Assembly: GCF_001662075.1 (NCBI RefSeq)
Contig: NZ_LYPL01000016.1
Location: 62,001-126,000, forward strand
Source: Rhizobium bangladeshense
Lineage (GTDB): Bacteria; Pseudomonadota; Alphaproteobacteria; Rhizobiales; Rhizobiaceae
Direction: 5' to 3'
Length of the DNA stretch: 64,000 bases
Position 1 is the first letter of the stretch. Each line of letters opens with the position of its first letter. Shown here one piece after another: positions 7,858 to 17,284 of this stretch. The position numbers and the translations under genes are program-made. The notes beneath the pieces were generated by a model. The model saw nothing but the letters and a program-made list of their open reading frames with translations, was not told where the DNA came from and made no database searches.

Positions 7858-9938
7858 TCGGCCTCAGCCTCCACTGCCACCAGACCGGCTTTGACGAGTC
7901 CGGATCTTTCAACAGCAATGACTGCTTCCAATGCAGGCTTTGCCTGCTTTGCAGTCGGCTTGCGCTGCCAGCCGCCTGCAGCATAGCCTGCGATCGTGCG
8001 ACAGATGCCAGCGACAGTCCAGTGGATGGTGTTGGTCTGCTGTCCGCGCTCCGCGACTTCCAGCCAGATCGCTGCAGGGATTTTCATGCAGCGGGCGATA
8101 CGATCGTAGTCTGCGACTGTGTGAGTGCCGTTCGGGATCATCGGTCCGCTGGTGCCGGCCGAGCCGCCTGCGGTCGAATACGACAGTTCGGGAGGGAGCG
8201 GATCAGACAGCTCGGGGAGTTTTTCCTGAATGTCCTTCCAACAATCTGCCTTCTTGTACCATTCGCTGGGGTTTTTCTGACCGGCAGACTCGCGCAGGAG
8301 GGCATCTAGTTTCGGTGCCCAGTCAGCGATGAGTTGCTCGAGTTCGGGGCTGATCGCCTGCTTTGACCACAGGCGGTCGAAGTCGACGCGTCCGCCGCTG
8401 CTATGTGAGATGCCCGCCATGACATAGGCGGTGATCTGAGAACCGTACGCGGGGAACTTCATGCTTTTGATCTTCTTCTCGGCGGCGCGATAGAGGACCG
8501 CAATCGCGATCAGGCGCTTGAACCAGTTCTGGTCCGGCGGGGGGATCGGCGCATCCTTGAGCCGCTGCATGAATATCTGAAAGTTCTTCTGTCCACCGAG
8601 GCAGACTTTGTCAGGCAGGCTCTCCCAGGCGCTGATATAGCGCGCGACATCGAGCTTGCTGAGGCGGCGCTGTTTCGGAGTCTGCTGACGGAAGACTTTG
8701 GTATCCGAGACCTTGTAGGCGGCCTTCTGTTCGGCTGCGAGGTAGGAGCCGCGAGCACGTTCGTAGAACCAGCGGCCTTTGCCGTCATCGAGCCAAGTCG
8801 TGTTGGCGAGGGTTTCGATTTGCTGATGGAAAGGATCATTAGCGGAGAAGTCCGCAAGCTGGACGGTGTTCTGACGGTTGGCAGCGCGAGAGATGGAGGA
8901 CACCATTTCGCTCAGGTCAGCGCCACCAACCTTGATGATCTTCACGGGCACGGCCACATGTTCGAGGCTGAGCGAATCCTTGCGACGGGCGCGATGCAGC
9001 GAGGCAGTGGTCTGACCGCCATTGACGATCTGAAGGCCCTTTAAGGAGCGCATTTCAATGCCGCCTGCGGGGTTGTGTACGACATCAAGATCATCGACCG
9101 TAGCGACGATGCCGTTGTTGAATGCCAGGAACATTGATGGCTTATCCGCGATCGTCCGGCGAAGCTCGGCATTGACGCTCTTACGGCCCTGCAGGCCGAG
9201 GAATGCGCGGACATTCAGCTCAAGGAGCCGGACGCCGTAGCGTTCATAGACCTGCGAGAGGACTTCTCCGGGCAGGACGGCCAAGTAAGCGTCGTATTCG
9301 TCATTCTGCGCGGGTACATGCAGGCACGGCAGAGCCTTGCCGGCAAGAGCCACGAGGTCGACGGAGATATCGGCGCGGGTTTCGCCTTCGCCGAGGACGC
9401 GGAAGAGGCGGACGACATCGTAGGCCTCGAACTCGACCGGCTTTTTCCGCCATTCGGCCGGCGGCGTGATGTTGCCGACGATACCGTCGGTGAGCAGGAC
9501 GATGCGGATGGCCGAAAGGCTCTTTGCCTCGTCCTCGATGAGACGGGCAAGGTCGCTCGCGTCGGTGTTTGATGGTTCCAGGAGCGACGCCAGGCCGTCG
9601 ACGCAGGCGCTGGCAAAGCGAAGGGCTCGTTCGAGTGCACGAGTGACATCAGCGGCGGGCAGTTTGCCGGCAGGAAGGTCGCCGGAATAGATGGTGGTGA
9701 AGAGGTCCAGGCGGGCGCGCGCTTCGTCGTAGGTAAATCCGTCGATACGGTAGCTCGTATTGCGGATAGGGCCTTCCTGATACACTGGGAAGGTGCCGTC
9801 GAACTGGCCTGCCTCTTCAAGGCGTTCTAGCATCAGGCGGGTGAAGACATTGGCCGAAAACGGTTCCTCGGTCGAAAGCCCTTCTTCCACTTCAGCGACA
9901 AGGTCCTGATGAAACTCTGTAAGTGCGTCGTCGCTCAT
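7848..9938 (-). CDS. AIPR family (abortive infection phage resistance) protein
   Basis: 696 residues. The family hallmark is the central LQIVNGGQTTASLHRA segment near residues 300-312, preceded by FLAFNNGIVAT. AIPR proteins occur in abortive-infection and MutL-Z1 defence operons; their biochemical role is poorly known. The start ATG at 9938 overlaps the stop of the DUF4420 gene (ATGA), so translation is probably coupled. It is the last gene of the six-gene minus-strand defence operon and meets the restriction endonuclease gene tail to tail. It corresponds to the last component of Mza-type loci. Confidence 0.88.
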   Translation of the reverse strand: MSDDALTEFHQDLVAEVEEGLSTEEPFSANVFTRLMLERLEEAGQFDGTFPVYQEGPIRNTSYRIDGFTYDEARARLDLFTTIYSGDLPAGKLPAADVTRALERALRFASACVDGLASLLEPSNTDASDLARLIEDEAKSLSAIRIVLLTDGIVGNITPPAEWRKKPVEFEAYDVVRLFRVLGEGETRADISVDLVALAGKALPCLHVPAQNDEYDAYLAVLPGEVLSQVYERYGVRLLELNVRAFLGLQGRKSVNAELRRTIADKPSMFLAFNNGIVATVDDLDVVHNPAGGIEMRSLKGLQIVNGGQTTASLHRARRKDSLSLEHVAVPVKIIKVGGADLSEMVSSISRAANRQNTVQLADFSANDPFHQQIETLANTTWLDDGKGRWFYERARGSYLAAEQKAAYKVSDTKVFRQQTPKQRRLSKLDVARYISAWESLPDKVCLGGQKNFQIFMQRLKDAPIPPPDQNWFKRLIAIAVLYRAAEKKIKSMKFPAYGSQITAYVMAGISHSSGGRVDFDRLWSKQAISPELEQLIADWAPKLDALLRESAGQKNPSEWYKKADCWKDIQEKLPELSDPLPPELSYSTAGGSAGTSGPMIPNGTHTVADYDRIARCMKIPAAIWLEVAERGQQTNTIHWTVAGICRTIAGYAAGGWQRKPTAKQAKPALEAVIAVERSGLVKAGLVAVEAEADQA

Positions 9939-10903
9939 GAACGATCTCCTCGAATGAACGCTTCAAGAGCAGTCGCCGTGTCTGTCGAGAAGGCGGACAG
10001 GGCGCGGACATCGAGCGTATAGGTGGCGTCAGTAATTGCTACGGGAAGGGCGGCGCGGAGCAGGCGCGGGAAACCGTCTGCGACGGAGTAACAGTCCATG
10101 CTGCGCATCTGGACGCGAGGCGCGTTTCTAGCCGCGTCATCGTCGGGTAGAAGGCCTCGGCGGAGAACTGCATTGTCGAACTGAGGAACGCCGCCCGGAA
10201 TCATGCCCCGGATTGAGGTAAGAATGTCGCCAAGTGTTCGGCCATCTGGTGCTTCGATGAGCTTGACGTGGATGAGGTCAAGTCGGCGCAGGCCGGTGGT
10301 GTCGAGCTGATCCAGGCGCGAGATGGTGATTGAGGGTGAGGGCCCGAGGCCGGTCTTTATTTCAAAGGCATGACCTCGCGAATGGAAGTCATGGAGGCCG
10401 TCTTCAGGGGCTTCCCAGCTGGGCACCAGATTGGGATCCGCACCGAGGGTCCTTTCGAGGACCAGGAGTTCTCCGATGAGGCCGATGATGTCAGATCGGG
10501 AAAGTCCGTCCTGCCGGTCGCGGAGAAACCGTCTCCAGGCACCCAGGCGATCCAGGAAACGGTCGAGTGCTCTGGCTCGATCTGATGCGGCGGCCTCGAC
10601 GAGATCGGCACACAACTTGACGAAGAGGTCGCGGCGCTTGGTATCTTCCAGGGAGAGGACGAGGAGGGGGCCCAGGCCGTCCGGAACTGTTACGAGGCGC
10701 ACGCCCCCTAGTTCGAAGAGAGCGTCTGCAGCGAGGGGCGTGGACAGGAGGAGGCATGGCGCATTGTCGGCAGCCCTCATGCCGGCAGAGATTTCAAGCG
10801 GCAGGTTGCCGGCGAGAACCTTGCTCCGATACTCGCGCGAAATCGGGGCTGTTTGCGTTAGCTCGTCCCATGCTTCGGTGAGGAGAGTGACCCAACTGGT
10901 CAT
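9935..10903 (-). CDS. DUF4420 PD-(D/E)XK nuclease-family protein
   Basis: 322 residues. The predicted nuclease core is visible: Glu in GLIGELLVLE, then Asp in GLHDFHSRG, and EIKTG near residues 178-183, which gives the E-x-K pair of the PD-(D/E)XK fold. This matches DUF4420 (PF14390), found with Z1 and AIPR proteins. ATGA overlaps at both ends (start with the Z1 gene, stop with the AIPR gene) put it firmly in the operon. All three core acidic/Lys positions are kept, so it may be an active effector nuclease; its target is unknown. Confidence 0.85.
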   Translation of the reverse strand: MTSWVTLLTEAWDELTQTAPISREYRSKVLAGNLPLEISAGMRAADNAPCLLLSTPLAADALFELGGVRLVTVPDGLGPLLVLSLEDTKRRDLFVKLCADLVEAAASDRARALDRFLDRLGAWRRFLRDRQDGLSRSDIIGLIGELLVLERTLGADPNLVPSWEAPEDGLHDFHSRGHAFEIKTGLGPSPSITISRLDQLDTTGLRRLDLIHVKLIEAPDGRTLGDILTSIRGMIPGGVPQFDNAVLRRGLLPDDDAARNAPRVQMRSMDCYSVADGFPRLLRAALPVAITDATYTLDVRALSAFSTDTATALEAFIRGDRS

Positions 10904-13677
10904 TGCTCCTCCTTCTGCGCGACGCTATTGATGCGGTAGATGCGATCATCAGCGAGATCGCTGTTCGGGAAGCTGACGACGACACCGATTACAGGCCTGT
11001 CGGTCTTCTCGACCAGCGCCTTGTCCGGGTCTATCGGGTAGATGATCAGGAGCCCGTTCTGAGGTCGGGCGCCACGTGCCTTGCGGATAAACTCGCCTGA
11101 GGGGACGTCAGTGGCCGGTTTTTTGCGACTTGCACGCTCGGCATTTGTGAGAGCCAACGCCTCGGCGAATTCTGCATCTGTGAGGTCGATTGCCTGATCA
11201 AGAGGGCTTAGAGCGGTGCCGATGATGAAGCGTTCCGTGGACGCCAGGACACCATTCTCATCGGTTCTTGGCGTACGGAGAACGCAGTTTCGCTTGACGT
11301 CACCGATGGTCACAGGCTTTTCACGGCCGGTTGCGAGGAAGACGCCCCAGTCGGTGAGTTCGTTCAGTTCGAGCTGGTCAGTAATGTAGGTCGCGAGCTT
11401 TCCGCCATTCACCTGGATGCTTTCAGGAGGGAACGTCAGGTTGCGCAGGTACTCCGCGACCTGGCGGCCAGGAACGCCGCTCCAGAGAGTGCCCATGGCC
11501 TTGGTTCTGTCCGGGCCGGGTCGTGTCGGGTTGTCGGTTCCCTGACCGAGGCTGCAGATGAAGTCGTCCGTGACGTTGGCGTTCTGATCGATTGTCGTCT
11601 TGTCGCGGAACATGACGGTCTGGACCTTGCCTTCACCGGCGTAGCTGCTGCGGCGGAGGGCAGTGTGACGTTGCTTATCTCTGGACGTAATTTCGAGGAC
11701 GTCGTGAACCTGGACTTTCAGGCCGAACTGCTTGGGCGTGGCCTTAGTGACAAACATCTCATAGAACTGAGCACGCAGTTCATTCTGCACCGTCGCCATG
11801 TAACGGAACCAGTCCTCCATGTCATCAGTCGTGTGAAGGCGGCAGAGATCGGCAAAACCGCGGCGATAGCCGAACCAGCGTCCCATCTGCAGAAGGCTGT
11901 CATACTGACGGGAAATACGCAGGAAGTAGCTCACTGAGAGGCCTTCGAGCGTGAGGCCTCGGGAGAGTTTGTCGCCACCGATAGCGATGAGCGAGCGGCC
12001 TGTCTCCTTGAAGGAGTCGTAGTCGATGTCGCTCTTGACCTTTCCGTTGGCGGTCATCACTTCGATCTTGTCGGAGGAGTCAGCCAGTTTTTCCAGGACC
12101 TGCTGCCAAGTCACCGGGGTGATGTTCCGGCCGAAGACTGTGGGGAGAACTGCTTCGGTTGTGGGCAGGAAGTCGCTCTCCCACATGCTCTGGAGGCGTT
12201 CCAGGGTTTCACGGTCTCCATTGGAGATCATGGAGCGGGTTTCCCGGAGATGCTTCTCTACCTGCCGGTGAACCTCATTGTGGACGTCTACAAAGCGTGA
12301 GACGTGGACCAGCATGGATTTGTGTTCGCGCTCCTGACCTCGCGCGGCGCGCGCGGCGCAGCTGATGAGGAAGGAGTCTATTGCCTCTTCAAGGCTGGGC
12401 GGGATGATGTCCCGCCCGTTGAAACGCGGCTGGTACGTCTTGTCGTGCTTTTCCGAGATCCAGTTTTCCTTAGTCTGTTCGAGCGGGCGAACCAGGGGAA
12501 TGCCGGGGTTATCTGCTTCGTCGTTTGTGCCAAAGACACCGGCTGGACCGAAGTAGTCATCGGGAGGAGTGAGCTGTACGATAAACGCGGCCGGGAACAG
12601 ATCGTCACCGAAGCCTTCTGCACGGCGATCATCGTGGATGAAGATGTTGGCAAACGGTGTTGCGGTGTAGCCCACATAGACGCGACGGTCGAACTTCATC
12701 AGCAGCTTGCGGATTTCTCCGTTGACACGCTTGGGCTCGTAGTCCTCGTCAAAAGTGCCGTCTTCGAGCAGCGGCTGATCCTTGGTATCGACCGAGGCCT
12801 GATCAGCTTCGTCATCAATGATGAGGGCGGGAGCTGCACGGGACGCGGCTGACCTGCGCGCGATCCAGTTGTTCAGATTTTCGAGGACCTTGGCGTTCTT
12901 CTTGACGACGAGGACGCAAGGCTGACTCACGGGCGAGAAATTGGCCTTTTCGGCGATCACTTGGCTGAAGTCTCCCTTCAGCGAAGCATTGGTGACACTG
13001 TCGACGCTAAGCATGGTATTGAATTCGCCGACACCGATCACGGGCATGGGCTGGCCGGGCACGATGTTCTTAGGATTTGTATCGTAGCCCAGGAAGTCGC
13101 TGTCGAAGCGCTTCTGCGTCTGCAGACGCAGGATATTATGCATGCCGGCGAGGATGATGATGATGCGATATCCAGCGTCAGCCGCGCGGTTGACGACGCC
13201 GGCATAGCTGGCCGTCTTGCCTGACTGAACATCACCAACAACAAGGCCGCGCCAGTCCCAGCTGCCTGGTCGTTCCGGGTTCTCCATCGATTCCAGGATT
13301 TTGGCCGTGGTTTCCTCAAGCTCCTCGATGGATTCCTGGGGCCAGCTAGCTTCCTGCAGCTTCTCCAGATAGCGCTGCATGAAGGGGCCAGGCTTACGGC
13401 GGTCGCCGACGTACCATTGTGCGGGACGGGCACCTTCGGTGTTGCGCAGAACAAGGGCAGGCCCCTGTTCGGTGACAAAGATGGTCAGCAGCAGGCGTGT
13501 CGCTGCTTCAATCTGCTCTGGCGTGATTGTCTGGCCTGTGGTGAGGCTGAAGATGGGCGCATCGAGCTCTATGATCTTGGCGATCGCTTCGCGGTCAATG
13601 ACGGCGCCAGCTTCTTTCTGCCGTTTCAGAATCTTGCGCGCTCTGAAAGCGAGGTCTTCCATTATTTCAGCCATCAT
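10900..13677 (-). CDS. Z1 domain-containing ATPase / helicase-like protein
   Basis: 925 residues. Walker A GDVQSGKT lies at 148-155 and the DEAD-like Walker B IDDEAD at about 286-291, with a superfamily 2 style C-terminal lobe containing GGDKLSRGLTLEGLSVSYFLR and QMGRWFGYR. These are the signatures of the endonuclease-associated Z1 family, linked by comparative genomics to MutL/MORC-like ATPases in restriction-modification contexts. The start at 13677 overlaps the GHKL gene stop by four bases; a second ATG is one codon later. It probably remodels or translocates DNA for the system, using ATP. Confidence 0.92.
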   Translation of the reverse strand: MMAEIMEDLAFRARKILKRQKEAGAVIDREAIAKIIELDAPIFSLTTGQTITPEQIEAATRLLLTIFVTEQGPALVLRNTEGARPAQWYVGDRRKPGPFMQRYLEKLQEASWPQESIEELEETTAKILESMENPERPGSWDWRGLVVGDVQSGKTASYAGVVNRAADAGYRIIIILAGMHNILRLQTQKRFDSDFLGYDTNPKNIVPGQPMPVIGVGEFNTMLSVDSVTNASLKGDFSQVIAEKANFSPVSQPCVLVVKKNAKVLENLNNWIARRSAASRAAPALIIDDEADQASVDTKDQPLLEDGTFDEDYEPKRVNGEIRKLLMKFDRRVYVGYTATPFANIFIHDDRRAEGFGDDLFPAAFIVQLTPPDDYFGPAGVFGTNDEADNPGIPLVRPLEQTKENWISEKHDKTYQPRFNGRDIIPPSLEEAIDSFLISCAARAARGQEREHKSMLVHVSRFVDVHNEVHRQVEKHLRETRSMISNGDRETLERLQSMWESDFLPTTEAVLPTVFGRNITPVTWQQVLEKLADSSDKIEVMTANGKVKSDIDYDSFKETGRSLIAIGGDKLSRGLTLEGLSVSYFLRISRQYDSLLQMGRWFGYRRGFADLCRLHTTDDMEDWFRYMATVQNELRAQFYEMFVTKATPKQFGLKVQVHDVLEITSRDKQRHTALRRSSYAGEGKVQTVMFRDKTTIDQNANVTDDFICSLGQGTDNPTRPGPDRTKAMGTLWSGVPGRQVAEYLRNLTFPPESIQVNGGKLATYITDQLELNELTDWGVFLATGREKPVTIGDVKRNCVLRTPRTDENGVLASTERFIIGTALSPLDQAIDLTDAEFAEALALTNAERASRKKPATDVPSGEFIRKARGARPQNGLLIIYPIDPDKALVEKTDRPVIGVVVSFPNSDLADDRIYRINSVAQKEEQ

Positions 13678-15164
13678 TTCCCCACAAGTCGTCGTGTCAG
13701 TTCAGTTTTGAGATTCGCCAGGTCTCCTGGAAGGTTGACGAGAAGCAGGTCGATGCGCTCCTGAAGGGGGAGCGATGCGGGCAGTGTGCGGCTCAGTTCT
13801 TCGAGCTGATCTGCGAGTTTCGCGGTTTCATCGTCATCCAGAACGGGGACTTCGGCGCCTTCGGATTCTGAAACATCTAGCCAGATGCGCTCGACAGGAA
13901 CGCTGCGCTCGATGATCGAGAGAACTGCGTTGAGCGGACGAAGTCCGCCGGCTGCCTCACGACAGGCGACGATGACCGGATGATCACGGTTGATGCGGTA
14001 CTGCGTGCCGTTGGGGCCGGGGCTTGCCAGCCAGACCGAAAGGGCTTCGCGTGACGCCCCGCGGATGCGAGGGCCTTGTCCCCGAAACGCGAAGACCTCG
14101 CGGGCTTCCTGTCTACAGTGTCCGGCGATGGCAGTAAGGCGTGTCCGGAGCGTACCAGGCGGGCGGGCCTGTGATTTGCGCACATCGATGCGCCAGTCGC
14201 GGTCCATGCCGGTCGGCAGGTCCACCTGTATACGTGCCAGCCGGCTGGCCTCGTCGCGCGTCCACGTTCGAGCGCCACCTAATCCGAGCCAGCTCCCTGC
14301 AACGAGCAGCCGCTTGCCGCGGTAGACGTAGAAGCCTTGGCGCGCGCCCCAGCCACCTGGGCCGCCTGCGGCCTCGTGCTCCGTATCGTTGGCGAAACGA
14401 TCCCGGTGCGGAAGGACATAGGATTTCACATTGAAAGAGGAGCCGGCATGCCGGATTCTCTCGACCGGCATGGCAATGGTCGCGGGATGCTGTGACTGGA
14501 ACGGGTCCCAGGCTTTAACAGCGCGACCGTTGAGAGCGATAGCTAGGCGATCGGCGTCACCGCTGATGAAGCGGTGAAAAACCATGCCGAGATGGGCGCG
14601 GATTTCTTCCAGGCGAAGATAGAAGGCTTCCTTTGCGAGGCCTGAAAGCCCGCTCAGCTCGTCGATGTTTTCCCAGAGGACCACGGTCCCGGCGGAAAGG
14701 GTGAGGAGTTTCGCGACGAAGGGATGGTCGGGTAACGGATCGGGCACAGTGGCAATCCAGCCACGAGCGGCGATGACCGCGGCATCCATCATTATGGAGG
14801 TAGTCGTATCTTCCATTCGGGAGACGACGGTCAGGCGGCTGCTTTGGGAAAGGGAGGCCGTCTTGAGACCTAGGCCGAAGCGGCCTAGGTCGTTCTCGCT
14901 GCGATCGGCATCGGGGCCGTCGCCGCCGAGCTGCATGGCTTCTGCGAGGCGCTTTTCACCCAAACCGCGGCCATTGTCGAAGATGGCTGCGAATGGATCA
15001 CCGTCATTCCACTGGAGATCGATTTCGACGGTGGTGGCACCGGCGGTAATGCTGTTGTCGATGAGATCGGCAATCGCGGTTTCAGGGGAATAGCCCAGTC
15101 CCCTGAGTGAATTGATCAGTGCGGATGCCTTCGGCGGGATGTCGATAGTGCGTTCCGGGGCCAT
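13674..15164 (-). CDS. MutL/MORC-like GHKL ATPase of the defence operon
   Basis: 496 residues. Bergerat-fold motifs are clear: N box ADLIDNS at 32-38, G1 DNGRG at 63-67, and G2 GRFGLGLKTAS around 94-104. The usual catalytic Glu of the N box (ExxDNS) is an Asp here (D33). After the ATPase there is an S5-like transducer region and a basic stretch (DVRKSQARPPG) as in MORC/MutL relatives. It sits one base after the methyltransferase stop and overlaps the Z1 gene by ATGA. ATP-driven dimerisation around DNA is the likely role, by analogy with MutL. Confidence 0.88.
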   Translation of the reverse strand: MAPERTIDIPPKASALINSLRGLGYSPETAIADLIDNSITAGATTVEIDLQWNDGDPFAAIFDNGRGLGEKRLAEAMQLGGDGPDADRSENDLGRFGLGLKTASLSQSSRLTVVSRMEDTTTSIMMDAAVIAARGWIATVPDPLPDHPFVAKLLTLSAGTVVLWENIDELSGLSGLAKEAFYLRLEEIRAHLGMVFHRFISGDADRLAIALNGRAVKAWDPFQSQHPATIAMPVERIRHAGSSFNVKSYVLPHRDRFANDTEHEAAGGPGGWGARQGFYVYRGKRLLVAGSWLGLGGARTWTRDEASRLARIQVDLPTGMDRDWRIDVRKSQARPPGTLRTRLTAIAGHCRQEAREVFAFRGQGPRIRGASREALSVWLASPGPNGTQYRINRDHPVIVACREAAGGLRPLNAVLSIIERSVPVERIWLDVSESEGAEVPVLDDDETAKLADQLEELSRTLPASLPLQERIDLLLVNLPGDLANLKTELTRRLVGK

Positions 15165-15165
15165 G

Positions 15166-16656
15166 TCAGGCGACCTGCCGATCAGCTGCCTCTTTTTCGC
15201 GGGACGTTCCGGCGAGCTGGCCCTTCAGCACCTTGGCGACTGCGAGGCCCAGGAGTGGCGGGACAGCATTCCCGATCTGGCGGAAGGCGGCGTTCATCGC
15301 GCCGGCAAAGGTGAAGCCATCCGGAAATGACTGCAAGCGCGCGGCCTCACGTACGGAGACGGTCCGCTTCTGTGCGCTGTCGTAATGGATGTGCGAATAC
15401 GTATCCTTGCCCATGTGAGCAGTCAGTGTCCGCGACGGCTTGGACGGATCGAGCTTCCACCACTTGTTCGGGAACTTGTCCGGATCGTAGGGCGGCACCA
15501 TGCTGGCGCGGAGCTCCTGATATGCATTCGAGTTCTTGTGCATCTTCGTCATGCGCCGCGTTATCAGCTCCTCCTCGAAGAGCTTTTCGGCAAGTGCGCG
15601 GGCCTGCGGATAGTCGGCACCGTGCTTCAGCTCCGCGAAAATCGGGAAGTCTCTGGGCGTGAGGCGGACAAGGTGACCGTCTGTGCCGTCCTCGGTCTCG
15701 AAGCCGGGCCAAGTGCGCATGGTAGTGGCATAGGCCGAAAGGCTGCCTTCGAGCTTGCGATAGGGAAGCATGTCGCGAAGCTTGCGTTTGCGGATGACAG
15801 ACGGGTCGGTTGTGTGCTCCTTGATCAGTGGGAGGTCCTCCAGAGCGTCTTTGACGCCGACAGCACCCTCGAGCTTTTTGTGAGGCACCGGGATCGGGTG
15901 GAAGTGAAGGCTGTCTTCCTTCACGTGCTTTAGCGCCACGCGACGCGATCCCTCGTAGCCCTTTGGGAGATCAAGGAAGTGAATTGGCGCAGGGAAGGCG
16001 GGCTCTTCGTCGAGTTCATTGGCGATCGCCACGATGAACAGCCGCTCGCGTATCTGCGGCACACCAAAGTAGGCAGCATTAAGAATAGTGTATCCTGTGC
16101 GGTACCCGGCAAGACCGAGTGTTTCACAGATTTCTTCAGGAACGTTGTGACCGCCGTAATTCAGAATGTCCGGGACGTTTTCGATGAGGATGACGAGTGG
16201 CTGCGTGTCTTCCACGTACTGGATAAAGCGACGATAGAGGGCAGCGCGAGGGTCCTTCTGGAATGCGTCTTCTTTACCTGCAACGGAACGCAGCTTGGAG
16301 CGGCCGATGCGTGCGAAGGCTTGGCATGGGAGTCCTGCTGCCAGCAGATCGAAAGAGTCTGAAGCAGCGGTACCGAGTTCAAGGTCTGCGACAAGCTGAG
16401 AGGCGGAGCAGCTTTCCATGTCGCGTGGGCGCGCCCATTCACTGTCAGGTCCGTGATCGCCACCGAAATTGAGGGCGTAGCTTGCGGCAGCTTCGGGATC
16501 GATTTCGATGTGGGCGGTAAGTTCGAAGCCGGCAGCCTTCAAGCCGAGGGACAGACCGCCGCAACCTGAGCAGATTTCAAGCGCGCGCGGTGTGGCACCG
16601 GAGTGCAGCCTCGCTACCTTATTTCGGCGTGTGAGCTGCCGTTCTTTGGACGTCAT
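15166..16656 (-). CDS. DNA (cytosine-5)-methyltransferase
   Basis: 496 residues from an ATG at 16656 that overlaps the Vsr stop as ATGA; the frame is open further upstream, but that part lies inside vsr. All C5-methyltransferase motifs are present: I (LEICSGCGGLSLGLKAAGF), IV with the nucleophile C111 in GLPCQ, VI ENV at 159-161, VIII QIRERLFIVA, and X near the C-terminus (QIGNAVPPLLG). It makes 5-methylcytosine with S-adenosylmethionine. Here it most likely marks self DNA for the defence system; the recognition sequence cannot be read from the protein. Confidence 0.95.
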   Translation of the reverse strand: MTSKERQLTRRNKVARLHSGATPRALEICSGCGGLSLGLKAAGFELTAHIEIDPEAAASYALNFGGDHGPDSEWARPRDMESCSASQLVADLELGTAASDSFDLLAAGLPCQAFARIGRSKLRSVAGKEDAFQKDPRAALYRRFIQYVEDTQPLVILIENVPDILNYGGHNVPEEICETLGLAGYRTGYTILNAAYFGVPQIRERLFIVAIANELDEEPAFPAPIHFLDLPKGYEGSRRVALKHVKEDSLHFHPIPVPHKKLEGAVGVKDALEDLPLIKEHTTDPSVIRKRKLRDMLPYRKLEGSLSAYATTMRTWPGFETEDGTDGHLVRLTPRDFPIFAELKHGADYPQARALAEKLFEEELITRRMTKMHKNSNAYQELRASMVPPYDPDKFPNKWWKLDPSKPSRTLTAHMGKDTYSHIHYDSAQKRTVSVREAARLQSFPDGFTFAGAMNAAFRQIGNAVPPLLGLAVAKVLKGQLAGTSREKEAADRQVA

Positions 16657-17060
16657 GGCCTGAGTACTTCCTTGAGCCTTATGCGCAGATCGTCTTCGTC
16701 GGCGGTCTCGCACTCCCAAAGGGTCACGACGCGCCAACCACGATGCTCAAGTTCCTCCCGCACGCGTTCATCACGTGCGATATTGTTCCTGAACTTTGTG
16801 GCCCAAAATTCAATGTTTGATTTAGGGGTATAGCAATATCGGCAGCCTTCGTGGCGGTGCCAGTAGCAACCGTGGACGAAAACCACAGTATTTTTCCTTG
16901 GGAACACCAGATCGGGAGAGCCTGGAAGGTCCTTACGGTGCAGACGGAAGCGGTACCCAAGGGCGTGGGCGGCCTTACGCACGGCCAGTTCAGGGCCCGT
17001 GTTTTTCCCCCGAATTCCGCTCATCATCCGCGAGCGTTGTTCGCGTGTAACTATATCCAT
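16653..17060 (-). CDS. vsr: Very short patch repair endonuclease (Vsr)
   Basis: 135 residues from the ATG at 17060, beginning MDIVTREQRSRMMSGIRGKN as is usual for Vsr; a GTG at 17093 in the same frame lacks a ribosome site. The active-site Asp is in PGSPDLVFP (D50 counted from this ATG), followed by VHGCYWHRHEGC with the catalytic and zinc-binding His and Cys residues, and WATKFRNN. Vsr nicks beside T:G mismatches that arise when 5-methylcytosine deaminates. Being first in the operon, before the methyltransferase, it should repair the mutations that enzyme causes. Confidence 0.93.
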   Translation of the reverse strand: MDIVTREQRSRMMSGIRGKNTGPELAVRKAAHALGYRFRLHRKDLPGSPDLVFPRKNTVVFVHGCYWHRHEGCRYCYTPKSNIEFWATKFRNNIARDERVREELEHRGWRVVTLWECETADEDDLRIRLKEVLRP

Positions 17061-17098
17061 GGGTGCCCCACTGGCGTTCAGGTGCCGATTCACTCTAT

Positions 17099-17111
17099 AT
17101 TACATTGTAAT
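17099..17111. promoter_or_regulatory. Short palindrome upstream of vsr, possible operator
   Basis: A perfect 13-base palindrome, ATTACA-T-TGTAAT, 38 bases before the vsr ATG in an AT-rich patch of an otherwise GC-rich region. A TAATAT-like -10 on the minus strand overlaps it. It could be the operator controlling the defence operon, but no regulator gene is seen in the island. Confidence 0.35.
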
Positions 17112-17284
17112 TTGCCAAGCACGAACGCATTTGTCGTGTGTCAGTTGAAGTGCGGGCACTGGTCCCGCTCTTATCCAGCGGTGAACGCTGGTCTATAGTC
17201 AGCAAGGAACGCCAAATACTCCTTTGCGCGGGGTCCATCTGCCTCAAATTAGACATTGCATCCGAGCCGGCAGCGACAGGCGAA

